From: Pseudomonas chlororaphis
GTDB lineage: Bacteria; Pseudomonadota; Gammaproteobacteria; Pseudomonadales; Pseudomonadaceae
Length of the DNA: 64,000 bases
Direction: 5' to 3'
Assembly (NCBI RefSeq): GCF_003731765.1
Contig: NZ_MOAL01000003.1
Location: 186,001-250,000, forward strand
Both the position numbers and the translations under genes were made by a program. Shown here in pieces: positions 27,665 to 36,939 of the stretch (position 1 is the stretch's first letter; each line of letters starts with the position of its first letter). Below the pieces are notes generated by a model. It saw only the letters and a program-made list of their open reading frames with translations. It was not told the origin of the DNA and did no database searches.

Positions 27665-28546
27665 CTAGGCCAGCTCTTCAAGACACTCGCGTAATGCACC
27701 GTGCCACTCGGCTTGAGTCACGCCCCATTCGCGGGCCAGGCGGCTGCAATCCAGGCGTGAGTTCAGCGGCCGTGGCGCAGGCGTCGGGTAGGCACTGGAC
27801 GGGATGGCTTCCAGCACTGCGCAGGGTTTGTCCTGGGCTAGCAAGTGGGCACCGATGGCCTGGGCAAAGCCGAACCAGGAGGTTTCGCCTTGGGCGCTCA
27901 GGTGATACGTGCCCCAGGCGCCGGGCTGGCCGCTTTGCCAGCGCAGTATCAGCTCACGGGTGCTGTTGGCGATCGTCCCGGCCCAAGTGGGTGCGCCGAG
28001 CTGGTCGGCGACCACCCGCAGTTCAGCTTTCTCTTGCAGCAGGCGCAGCATGGTCAGCAGGAAGTTCTTGCCGTGGCTGGCGTAGACCCAACTGGTACGC
28101 AGGATCAGGTGCTGCCCGGCCACCAGGTTGATGGCTCGCTCCCCGGCCAGCTTGCTCTGGCCATAGACGCTCAGCGGGTTGGGCTCGTCGTCCTCGACAT
28201 AGGGCGTGGTTTTGCGCCCGTCGAACACGTAGTCCGTGGAGTAGTGAATCAGTGGAATCCCCAGTTCATGGGCTTCCTGGGCGAAAATCCCCGGCGCCGT
28301 GGCGTTGATCGCAAAGGCCAGTTCCGGCTCGCTCTCGGCCTGGTCCACAGCGGTGTGGGCCGCCGCATTGATGATCAGGTCGGGGCGCACCGCCCGCACT
28401 TGCTGGCGGATGTGCTCCGGGTGGCTGAGGTCCAGCCGGTCGCGGCCCAGGACCACCAGCTCGCCGAGGTCGCCGAGGCGTTTCTGCAGCTCGCGGGACA
28501 CTTGGCCCTGCTGGCCGCTGATGAGGATTTTCAAGGGGGTGCTCAT
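27665..28546 (-). CDS. rmlD: dTDP-4-dehydrorhamnose reductase RmlD
   Basis: A 293-residue short-chain-type reductase, the last step of dTDP-L-rhamnose synthesis. Seen: N-terminal ILISGQQGQVSRELQ (NADPH-binding), NAAAHTAVDQAESEPELA, STDYVFDG and the YGQSKLAGE catalytic Tyr-x3-Lys. The start overlaps the rmlC stop (ATGA). It is the final gene of rmlB-A-C-D; P. aeruginosa has the order B-D-A-C as I recall, so the order differs. dctB begins five bases downstream, suggesting read-through into the two-component genes. Confidence 0.95.
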   Translation of the reverse strand: MSTPLKILISGQQGQVSRELQKRLGDLGELVVLGRDRLDLSHPEHIRQQVRAVRPDLIINAAAHTAVDQAESEPELAFAINATAPGIFAQEAHELGIPLIHYSTDYVFDGRKTTPYVEDDEPNPLSVYGQSKLAGERAINLVAGQHLILRTSWVYASHGKNFLLTMLRLLQEKAELRVVADQLGAPTWAGTIANSTRELILRWQSGQPGAWGTYHLSAQGETSWFGFAQAIGAHLLAQDKPCAVLEAIPSSAYPTPAPRPLNSRLDCSRLAREWGVTQAEWHGALRECLEELA

Positions 28547-29088
28547 GGGAACAGGTCAGCCTCCGCCAGGGTCTTGCCGGCCTGATCCTTGGCGGACAGT
28601 TGTGGGCTGCCGTCGAGCTGCCAATCAATGGCCAGGGTCGGGTCATCCCAGCGAATGCAGCGCTCGGCCGACGGCGTGTAGTAGTCGGTGGTCTTGTAGA
28701 GGAACTCCGCCGAATCGCTGAGCACCACAAAGCCGTGGGCGAAGCCTTCGGGCACCCAGAGCTGGCGGTGGTTCTCGGCGGACAGCCGCACGGCCACCCA
28801 TTGGCCGAAGTGTGGCGAGCTGCGGCGAATGTCCACCGCCACGTCGAGTACTTCGCCAGCGATCACCCGGACCAGTTTTCCCTGGGTGTTCTGCACCTGG
28901 TAGTGCAGGCCCCGGAGCACGCCTTTTTGTGAGCGTGAATGGTTGTCCTGGACGAACTGGGTCTCCAGCCCGGTGGCCTCGTTGAAGGCCTTGGCGTTGA
29001 AGCTTTCATAGAAAAAGCCCCGCTCGTCGCCGAACACCTTGGGTTCGATGATCAGCACGTCCGGCAGTTGGGTCGGGGTGACGTTCAT
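28543..29088 (-). CDS. rmlC: dTDP-4-dehydrorhamnose 3,5-epimerase RmlC
   Basis: A 181-residue cupin epimerase. The sequence starts [30 protein letters not shown], of which the [11 protein letters not shown] part is the RmlC hallmark; the active-site His is in VLRGLHYQ and the Asp/His region is in [15 protein letters not shown], with [11 protein letters not shown] later. It epimerises dTDP-4-keto-6-deoxyglucose to the L-rhamno form. Four-base overlaps with rmlA and rmlD show a tight operon. Confidence 0.96.
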   Translation of the reverse strand: MNVTPTQLPDVLIIEPKVFGDERGFFYESFNAKAFNEATGLETQFVQDNHSRSQKGVLRGLHYQVQNTQGKLVRVIAGEVLDVAVDIRRSSPHFGQWVAVRLSAENHRQLWVPEGFAHGFVVLSDSAEFLYKTTDYYTPSAERCIRWDDPTLAIDWQLDGSPQLSAKDQAGKTLAEADLFP

Positions 29089-29960
29089 GGTTCGATTCCC
29101 GCCAGGGTGAACAGGTATTGGCCATAGCCGGTCTTGCCGAAGTAGGCGGCGCGCTCCAGCAGGTGCTCACGGCTGATCCACTGGTTTTCGTAGGCGATTT
29201 CTTCCAGGCAGGCGACCTTCAAACCCTGGCGATGCTCGATGGTCTGCACGTACTGCGAGGCCTCCAGCAGGCTGTCGTGGGTGCCGGTGTCGAGCCAGGC
29301 GAAGCCGCGACCAAAACGCTCGACCTGCAGGTCGCCGCGCTTGAGGTAGGCATTGTTGACGTCAGTGATTTCCAGCTCGCCACGGGGCGAAGGCTGGACC
29401 GCCTTGGCAATCTCGATCACATCGTTGTCGTAGAAATACAGCCCCGTGACGGCGTAGCTGGACTTGGGCTTCTTGGGTTTTTCTTCGATCGACAAGGCCC
29501 GGCCGTCGCTATCGAAGTCGATGACCCCGAAGCGCTCCGGGTCCTTGACCCAGTAGCCAAACACCGTGGCGCCGCTCGGGCGCTCGGCGGCTTTTTTCAA
29601 CTGCTCGCCGAAGTGCTGGCCGTGGAAAATGTTGTCCCCGAGGATGAGGCACACCGGGTCATTGCCGATGAACGCTTCGCCGATCAGGAACGCCTGGGCC
29701 AGGCCGTCCGGCGAGGGCTGTTCGGCGTAGGTGAAGCGCACCCCGAACTGGCTGCCGTCACCCAGCAGGTTGCGGTATTGGGGCAAGTCCTGGGGGGTGG
29801 AGATAATCAGGATGTCCTGGATGCCGGCCAGCATCAGCACCGAGATCGGGTAGTAGATCATCGGTTTGTCGTAGATCGGCAGCAGTTGCTTGGAGACACC
29901 CAAAGTAATGGGGTGCAGACGGGTGCCGGAGCCACCCGCCAGAACGATTCCTTTCATCAT
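29085..29960 (-). CDS. rmlA: glucose-1-phosphate thymidylyltransferase RmlA
   Basis: A 291-residue nucleotidyltransferase. The signature [20 protein letters not shown] is at the N terminus, followed by [21 protein letters not shown] and [16 protein letters not shown]. It makes dTDP-glucose from glucose-1-phosphate and dTTP and is normally feedback-inhibited by dTDP-rhamnose. The first ATG of an ATGATG pair (29958-29960) overlaps the rmlB stop. A longer open frame upstream lies inside rmlB and is rejected. Confidence 0.96.
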   Translation of the reverse strand: MMKGIVLAGGSGTRLHPITLGVSKQLLPIYDKPMIYYPISVLMLAGIQDILIISTPQDLPQYRNLLGDGSQFGVRFTYAEQPSPDGLAQAFLIGEAFIGNDPVCLILGDNIFHGQHFGEQLKKAAERPSGATVFGYWVKDPERFGVIDFDSDGRALSIEEKPKKPKSSYAVTGLYFYDNDVIEIAKAVQPSPRGELEITDVNNAYLKRGDLQVERFGRGFAWLDTGTHDSLLEASQYVQTIEHRQGLKVACLEEIAYENQWISREHLLERAAYFGKTGYGQYLFTLAGIEP

Positions 29961-31039
29961 GCGAGCAGATCCTTGGGGTCGCTGAAACCCAGTCGTTGGC
30001 CTTGATAGCTGCCGTCCTGTACGCGGCGGCACCATTCCAGATTGTCCAGGTACCACTGCACGGTCTTGCGCAGGCCGCTGGCAAAGGTTTCTTCAGGCAC
30101 CCAGCCCAGCTCGCGCTCGATCTTGCCGGCGTCGATGGCGTAGCGCAGGTCGTGGCCGGGGCGGTCCTGGACGAAGGTGATCAGGTCGGCGTACTGGCTG
30201 ACGCCAGCCGGTTTGTGCGGCGCAAGCTCTTCGAGCAGGGCGCAGATACCGCGCACTACGTCGATGTTTTTCTGCTCATTGTGGCCGCCGATGTTGTAGG
30301 TCTCACCGACCACGCCGGTGGTGACCACCTGATACAGGGCCCGAGCATGGTCTTCGACGTACAGCCAGTCCCGCACTTGCAGGCCGTTGCCGTACACCGG
30401 CAGTGCCTTGCCCGCCAGCGCATTGAGAATCACCAGGGGGATGAGCTTCTCGGGGAAGTGGAAAGGCCCATAGTTGTTCGAGCAATTGGTGATCAGCACC
30501 GGTAATCCGTACGTGCGCTGCCAGGCGCGGACCAGGTGGTCGGACGCGGCCTTGCTCGCCGAGTAGGGCGAACTGGGGGCGTAGGGCGTGGTTTCGGTGA
30601 ACAGGTCGTCCACACCGTGCAGGTCGCCGTACACCTCGTCGGTGGAAATATGGTGGAAACGGAAGGCGCTTTTTTCCGCCTCGGGCAGTGTCTGCCAATA
30701 GGCGCGAGTGGCTTCCAGCAGGCTGTAGGTGCCGACGATATTGGTCTGGATAAAGTCCGACGGACCGTCGATGGAACGGTCGACATGGGACTCGGCGGCC
30801 AAATGCATGATTGCCTGGGGTGCAAAGCGCGCCAGCACCGCGCTGACGGTGGGCTGATCAACGATATCGGCTTGGACGAACTCGTAGCGGCTGTTGCTGG
30901 CAATGCTGCTCAGGGATTCGAGGTTGCCGGCGTAGGTCAGTTTATCGAGGTTGAGCACTTCGTGTTCCGTGTGCTCGATCAAATGGCGGACCAGCGCCGA
31001 TCCAATAAAACCGGCTCCGCCGGTAACGAGAATGCGCAT
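29957..31039 (-). CDS. rmlB: dTDP-glucose 4,6-dehydratase RmlB
   Basis: A 360-residue extended short-chain dehydrogenase and the first gene of the operon. NAD motif [16 protein letters not shown], then [26 protein letters not shown] and the catalytic [12 protein letters not shown]. It makes dTDP-4-keto-6-deoxyglucose for rhamnose in LPS core, O-antigen or rhamnolipid. The ATG is at 31037-31039. The 220-base divergent region up to 31260 should hold the operon promoter. Confidence 0.96.
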   Translation of the reverse strand: MRILVTGGAGFIGSALVRHLIEHTEHEVLNLDKLTYAGNLESLSSIASNSRYEFVQADIVDQPTVSAVLARFAPQAIMHLAAESHVDRSIDGPSDFIQTNIVGTYSLLEATRAYWQTLPEAEKSAFRFHHISTDEVYGDLHGVDDLFTETTPYAPSSPYSASKAASDHLVRAWQRTYGLPVLITNCSNNYGPFHFPEKLIPLVILNALAGKALPVYGNGLQVRDWLYVEDHARALYQVVTTGVVGETYNIGGHNEQKNIDVVRGICALLEELAPHKPAGVSQYADLITFVQDRPGHDLRYAIDAGKIERELGWVPEETFASGLRKTVQWYLDNLEWCRRVQDGSYQGQRLGFSDPKDLLA

Positions 31040-31259
31040 GTGGGTTGGCCTTTGTCCTGGGTGACGATCATTGACGTGAACGAAAACAGCATAGCTTGTC
31101 GGTGCAGCCGTCTCGGTGCAAGCGTTAGTGCCCTTGTGATGTTGCGGGTTTTATCCCGTTTGGCTGCTGTACAGGCGACGCACGAGCGTGGCCCGGGGGT
31201 TGCGTATCGCCTTCAGCGGTGGCGATATAAGCGCCTGACCATCATTCGGGAGTCCTTGC

Positions 31260-34172
31260 ATGTTGCTCGCCACGTTGATTCACCGCGCCAGTCTGCCGGG
31301 GCCGCAGGTCTCGGTGCAGCAAGCGCTGGACCTGCTGCAGGCCCATTACGGCCTCCACGGCACCTTGCACTCCCTGGGCAGCCAGCAGGACCTCAACTAC
31401 CGAGTCGACAGCCCGCAGGGGCGTTTTGTTCTGAAAATCTGCCGCGGCGATTACGCGGTCCAGGAGCTTGAGGCCCAGCATGCTGCCCTCGCTGACTTGG
31501 GTGCGCGCAGCGCCTTGCCGGTGCCCCGGGTGATCAAGGCGCGCAACGGCGAGCAACTGTTGTCCGTGGACCTCGACGGCCAGGCCCTGCACATTCGCCT
31601 GCTGGACTATATAGAGGGCCGCTCCCTGACCCATCTCAAGCACCTGGGGCCGCAGTTGATGGCCAGCCTGGGGCGCTTGTGCGGGGAGATGGACCTGGCC
31701 CTGGCTGACTTCGAGCACCCTGGCCTGGCGCGCACCCTGCAATGGGACCCACGCCATGCCCAGCCGCTGATCCAGCATCTGCTCCCGGTGATCGCCGACG
31801 AACGGCAGCGTGCACTGATCGCCGAAGCGGCCTTGCAGGCCGAGCGTCGCCTGCAGCCTCTGATTGAGCAACTGCCGGTGCAGGCCATTCACATGGACAT
31901 CACCGACGACAACGTGGTCTGGCAGCGCGATGCCCAGCGGCATTGGCAGTTGCAGGGGGTGATTGATTTCGGCGACCTGATCCGCACCTGGCGCATTGCC
32001 GACCTGTCGGTGACCTGTGCGGCCCTGCTGCACCACTGTGACGGCGACCCGCTGCGTATCCTTCCGGCGGTCCAGGCGTATCACCAGGTCAACCCGTTGC
32101 AGCACGCTGAGTTGCTGGCGCTCTGGCCGCTGGTCATGGCCCGGGCGGCGGTGCTGGTGCTCAGTGGCGAGCAGCAGGTCAGCATCGACCCCGACAACCA
32201 TTACAGCCGCGCCAACCTGAGCCATGAGTGGGAGATCTTCCGCGTGGCCACGGCGCTGCCGTTCGAGTTGATGGAAGCGGCGATCCTCAGCGCCGTCGGC
32301 CAAGCACTGCCGGCGATTGCCAGCGAAGGCTTCGCCCCATTGCTGCCGAGCCTGGTGGGCCGAGAGTTCGCCTTGATCGATCTGGGTGTGCTCAGCCCGC
32401 ATTTCGAGGCCGGCAACTGGGAGCAGCCGGGCATCGACGAGCGTTTGTTGCAGGAAGCGGCGGCGACCCATGGCCTGGCGGCTAGCCGTTACGCTCAGTA
32501 TCGTTTGTCCCGCACCCGTCCTGACAGCGCCGAAGACCCCGAGACCTGCCCGCTGCATGTGCAATTGCAGGTGCCCCTGGGCACGCCGGTGGAATCTCCC
32601 TTTGCCGGGGTGCTGCACGTGGCGGCCGATGGTTCCTTGCGCCTGGACAGCGGGCAACTGAGCGTTCGCCTGTGGGGGGTCAAGCCCGGCTTGCGTGGTG
32701 GTGCGGCCCTGGTCAAGGGCCAGGTGCTGGGGGAAGTGCAGGCAGGGCTGACCGTGCAGTTGTGCCGCGGCGTGCACCTCGACCCGCCCTTGTTCTGTAC
32801 GCCTTCCCGGGCGCCGGCCTGGCAGGCCCTGTGTCCTTCCCCGGCGGCGCTGCTGGGGTTGGCCTGTGATGCTGAGCCGGAACTGGACCCGCAGCAACTG
32901 CTGGAACGGCGTGACGCCAGCTTCGCCCGTTCGCAGAAGCACTATTACGTCGACCCGCCGCGCATCGAGCGCGGCTGGCGCAACCACCTGATCGACATGC
33001 AGGGTCGTTCCTACCTGGACATGCTCAACAACGTGGCGGTGCTGGGCCACGGTCATCCGCGCATGGCGGCCGAGGCCAGTCGCCAATGGTCCCTGCTCAA
33101 CACCAATTCGCGCTTTCACTACGCGGCGATTGCCGAGTTTTCCGAGCGCCTGCTGGCCCTGGCCCCGGACTCCATGGACCGGGTGTTCCTGGTCAACAGC
33201 GGCACCGAGGCCAACGACTTGGCGATCCGCCTGGCCTGGGCCTACAGCGGCGGGCGCGACATGCTCAGTGTGCTGGAGGCCTACCACGGCTGGTCGGTGG
33301 CGGCGGATGCAGTGTCCACCTCCATCGCCGACAACCCCCAGGCCCTGAGCAGCCGTCCGGACTGGGTGCACCCGGTGACCGCGCCCAACACCTACCGTGG
33401 CGAATTTCGCGGCCCGGACAGCGCGCCGGACTATGTGCGCAGTGTTGAGCATCACCTGGCCAAGCTGGCGCAACAGCAGCGCCAACTGGCGGGTTTCATC
33501 TGCGAGCCGGTGTACGGCAACGCGGGGGGGATTTCCCTGCCGCCCGGTTACCTGCAACAGGTCTACAGCCTGGTGCGCGAGCGAGGCGGGGTGTGCATCG
33601 CCGACGAAGTGCAGGTGGGGTATGGGCGCATGGGCCATTTCTTCTGGGGCTTTGAAGAGCAGGGCGTGGTGCCGGACATCATCACCATGGCCAAGGGAAT
33701 GGGCAACGGCCAGCCGCTGGGGGCGGTGATCACCCGTCGGGAAATTGCCGAAGCCCTGGAGGCCGAGGGGTATTTCTTCTCCTCATCGGGTGGCAGCCCG
33801 GTCAGTTGCCGCATCGGCATGGCGGTGCTGGATGTGATGGAAGAGGAAAAACTCTGGGAGAACGCCCAGGTTGTCGGCGGTTACTTCAAGGAGCGGCTGC
33901 AAGCCCTGATGGATATCCACCCGCTGGTGGGGGCGGTGCACGGCTCGGGTTTCTATTTGGGGCTGGAGCTGATCCGTAACCGCGAGACCCTGGAGCCGGC
34001 CACCGAAGAAACCACCCTGCTTTGTGATCGCCTGCGTGACCTGGGGATTTTCATGCAGCCCACGGGCGACTTCCTCAACATCCTGAAGATCAAGCCGCCC
34101 ATGGTCACCAGCCGGCAGAGCGTGGACTTCTTCGTCGACATGCTCTCAAAGGTGCTAGCCGAAGACCTATAA
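31260..34172 (+). CDS. APH-type kinase / class III aminotransferase-fold fusion (kinase plus phospho-lyase)
   Basis: A 970-residue three-part protein. Residues about 1-330 are an aminoglycoside-phosphotransferase-fold kinase: Brenner motif H211-M-D213-ITDD-N218 and a VIDFGD metal site. Residues about 430-520 resemble an M23/biotinyl-type beta domain (PLGTPVESPFAGVLHVAADG). Residues about 545-970 are a class III PLP enzyme: NSGTEANDLA, CIADEVQVGYGRMG and PLP lysine K812 in MAKGMGNGQPLGA. In animals a related kinase and phospho-lyase act in sequence on hydroxylysine or phosphoethanolamine, so this fusion probably phosphorylates an amino-alcohol and then eliminates phosphate and ammonia. The ATG has CGGGAG upstream. 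It precedes aguBA. Confidence 0.85.
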   Translation: MLLATLIHRASLPGPQVSVQQALDLLQAHYGLHGTLHSLGSQQDLNYRVDSPQGRFVLKICRGDYAVQELEAQHAALADLGARSALPVPRVIKARNGEQLLSVDLDGQALHIRLLDYIEGRSLTHLKHLGPQLMASLGRLCGEMDLALADFEHPGLARTLQWDPRHAQPLIQHLLPVIADERQRALIAEAALQAERRLQPLIEQLPVQAIHMDITDDNVVWQRDAQRHWQLQGVIDFGDLIRTWRIADLSVTCAALLHHCDGDPLRILPAVQAYHQVNPLQHAELLALWPLVMARAAVLVLSGEQQVSIDPDNHYSRANLSHEWEIFRVATALPFELMEAAILSAVGQALPAIASEGFAPLLPSLVGREFALIDLGVLSPHFEAGNWEQPGIDERLLQEAAATHGLAASRYAQYRLSRTRPDSAEDPETCPLHVQLQVPLGTPVESPFAGVLHVAADGSLRLDSGQLSVRLWGVKPGLRGGAALVKGQVLGEVQAGLTVQLCRGVHLDPPLFCTPSRAPAWQALCPSPAALLGLACDAEPELDPQQLLERRDASFARSQKHYYVDPPRIERGWRNHLIDMQGRSYLDMLNNVAVLGHGHPRMAAEASRQWSLLNTNSRFHYAAIAEFSERLLALAPDSMDRVFLVNSGTEANDLAIRLAWAYSGGRDMLSVLEAYHGWSVAADAVSTSIADNPQALSSRPDWVHPVTAPNTYRGEFRGPDSAPDYVRSVEHHLAKLAQQQRQLAGFICEPVYGNAGGISLPPGYLQQVYSLVRERGGVCIADEVQVGYGRMGHFFWGFEEQGVVPDIITMAKGMGNGQPLGAVITRREIAEALEAEGYFFSSSGGSPVSCRIGMAVLDVMEEEKLWENAQVVGGYFKERLQALMDIHPLVGAVHGSGFYLGLELIRNRETLEPATEETTLLCDRLRDLGIFMQPTGDFLNILKIKPPMVTSRQSVDFFVDMLSKVLAEDL

Positions 34173-34178
34173 CGCCCC

Positions 34179-34203
34179 TGTAGGAGCCGGCTCGCCGGCG
34201 ATC
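34179..34203. repeat. single REP-type element
   Basis: tgtaggagccggctcgccggcga directly after the fusion gene is a typical Pseudomonas REP arm. The region after it (34210-34310) is markedly AT-rich, as expected for a promoter region of aguB. Confidence 0.65.
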
Positions 34204-34310
34204 GCGCCCGCCAATAAACCGATTGTTATCGGTATTTAAGAGGTATTTTTTCACGCATATAGATATACAAGCTTCTAAAGTCGATATTTATCGGATATAA
34301 AGTGAGCCTA

Positions 34311-34337
34311 GTCGGGCACGGCTCCACCGTGCTCGAC
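34311..34337 (+). promoter_or_regulatory. 11-bp hairpin in the aguB leader
   Basis: gtcgggcacgg (34311-34321) pairs with ccgtgctcgac (34327-34337) with one G-U pair and a five-base loop, about 50 bases upstream of the aguB start. It lies just after AT-rich promoter-like sequence (tatttatcggatataaag). It may be an operator or an mRNA leader stem. No aguR regulator gene is adjacent. Confidence 0.45.
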
Positions 34338-34388
34338 CCTTCCCTATCCGTTGTCATCGACCGCTTCTCATCGCCCGGGAGTTGTTCC

Positions 34389-35267
<879 letters not shown>

Positions 35268-36374
35268 ATGACGACCCTGCACAGCACCCCCCGCGCCGAT
35301 GGCTTCTACATGCCTGCCGAGTGGGCGCCCCAAACCCAGGCCTGGATGGTCTGGCCCGAGCGTCCGGACAACTGGCGCCTGGGCGGCAAGCCGGCCCAGG
35401 CCGCCCATGTGGCGGTGGCCAAGGCCATTGCGCGCTTTGAACCGGTGACCGTGGCGGTGTCCGCCGCCCAGTACGAAAACGCCCGGGCGCGCCTTGATGC
35501 GCCGAATATCCGCGTGGTGGAAATGTCCAGCGATGACGCCTGGGTGCGGGACACCGGGCCGACCTTTGTCATCAATGACCAGGGCGAAGTCCGGGGCGTG
35601 CACTGGGGCTTCAACGCCTGGGGCGGTTTCGACGGCGGCCTGTATTCGCCGTGGAACCGCGATGAGCAGGTGGCCGGCAAGATCCTGCAGATCGAGCGTT
35701 GCCAGGAGTACCGCACCGAGGGTTTCGTGCTCGAGGGCGGTTCGATCCACGTGGACGGCGAAGGCACCCTGATCACCACTGAGGAATGCCTGCTCAACCG
35801 CAACCGCAACCCGCACCTCAAGCGCGCCGAGATCGAAACGGTGCTGCGCGAGCAGTTGGCGGTGGACAGCATCATCTGGCTGCCGGACGGCCTGTACAAC
35901 GACGAAACCGACGGCCATGTGGATAACTTCTGCTGCTACGTGCGCCCCGGTGAAGTGTTGCTGGCCTGGACCGACGACCCGCAAGACCCGAACTACCCGC
36001 GTTGTCAGGCGGCGTTGAAGGTGCTGGAAAGCAGCCGCGACGCCAAGGGTCGCACTATCAAGGTGCACAAGATGCCGATTCCGGGGCCGTTGTACGCCAC
36101 TGAAGAGGAATGTGCCGGTGTCGACCCGGTGGATGGCACCCAGGAGCGTAACCCGTCGGTACGCCTGGCCGGTTCCTACGTGAACTTCCTGATCGTCAAT
36201 GGCGGGATCATCGCGCCGAGCTTCGACGACCCACTGGATGCCCAGGCCAAGGAAATCCTCCAGGGCCTGTTCCCCCAGCATGAGGTGGTGATGGTGCCGG
36301 GTCGTGAACTGTTACTGGGGGGCGGGAATATCCATTGCCTTACCCAACAACAGCCGGCACCGCACCCAGGTTGA
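35268..36374 (+). CDS. aguA: agmatine deiminase AguA
   Basis: A 368-residue guanidino-group-modifying enzyme. Visible family motifs: [26 protein letters not shown] (substrate Asp), [14 protein letters not shown] region, [26 protein letters not shown] (catalytic His) and the catalytic Cys near the end in [14 protein letters not shown]. It converts agmatine to N-carbamoylputrescine, the substrate of AguB. The ATG abuts the aguB stop. A terminator lies 75 bases after the stop. Confidence 0.96.
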   Translation: MTTLHSTPRADGFYMPAEWAPQTQAWMVWPERPDNWRLGGKPAQAAHVAVAKAIARFEPVTVAVSAAQYENARARLDAPNIRVVEMSSDDAWVRDTGPTFVINDQGEVRGVHWGFNAWGGFDGGLYSPWNRDEQVAGKILQIERCQEYRTEGFVLEGGSIHVDGEGTLITTEECLLNRNRNPHLKRAEIETVLREQLAVDSIIWLPDGLYNDETDGHVDNFCCYVRPGEVLLAWTDDPQDPNYPRCQAALKVLESSRDAKGRTIKVHKMPIPGPLYATEEECAGVDPVDGTQERNPSVRLAGSYVNFLIVNGGIIAPSFDDPLDAQAKEILQGLFPQHEVVMVPGRELLLGGGNIHCLTQQQPAPHPG

Positions 36375-36446
36375 GTGCAGTTGTAACAGCCGGTTGCCAT
36401 TAATCGCTTTTTGTCTGATGGCATTCCAGCTGATAACTGCCGTGGA

Positions 36447-36476
36447 GCCCGCAATCCTTAAGGGTTGCGGGCTTTT
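36447..36476 (+). terminator. intrinsic terminator after aguA
   Basis: agcccgcaatcc / ggttgcgggct stem followed by ttttt. It probably ends the aguBA transcript and isolates the small gene that follows. Confidence 0.85.
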
Positions 36477-36620
36477 TCATGGCCGTATGTCGGCCTTCCA
36501 GACACATTGGCACAGCTCTTGTATCTCTCCTGACGTGACTCTGAGACCGGTAGAACTGCGATGTTCTGTCATAAACCTTGGATAAGTTAGGCCGCTCACA
36601 AACCCGGAGAGAGCGCTGCA

Positions 36621-36821
36621 ATGAATATGGTCAGCGAGCGGGCATCGCATCCCTTGGCAATGAATAACGAGTCTTTGCAGACATTGGTGCAATGGTTGAA
36701 GTCCAACGGAACGCGTCAGATCAGGGACGCCGATCCGCGTCGGCTGATGACTGAGCGATACCCGGAAGGCTTGCTCAGCGAGGCTGAGCTGCAGGCATTG
36801 TGGGATGTCATGGCAGGCTGA
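36621..36821 (+). CDS. small conserved-looking cytoplasmic protein (66 aa)
   Basis: A 66-residue soluble protein (internal segment LQTLVQWLKSNGTRQIRDAD) with two predicted helices, no signal peptide and no Cys. GGAGAG lies nine bases before the ATG, and the gene is bracketed by terminators on both sides (36447 and 36842), so it looks like a self-standing transcript. I do not recognise the family. It is close to the end of the TonB receptor gene but is on the opposite strand. Confidence 0.6.
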   Translation: MNMVSERASHPLAMNNESLQTLVQWLKSNGTRQIRDADPRRLMTERYPEGLLSEAELQALWDVMAG

Positions 36822-36841
36822 CAACAACACGCAATCAGCAA

Positions 36842-36871
36842 AGCGCTGCCGTGAAGGCAGCGCTTTTTTTA
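36842..36871 (+). terminator. intrinsic terminator after the 66-aa gene
   Basis: agcgctgcc / ggcagcgct stem with a five-base loop followed by seven T, 20 bases past the stop codon. Very strong on the plus strand. Confidence 0.9.
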
Positions 36872-36939
36872 TGCCTGGAGTGGGGAGGGCTGGCGCTGGC
36901 GATCGTGCGACCGCCAGTGCCCGCCAAAGGGCAGGGTGT

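Noticed and set aside
31242..33638. 798-codon minus-strand frame opposite the kinase/phospho-lyase fusion
   Set aside because: Antisense shadow; the plus strand carries clear kinase and PLP motifs.
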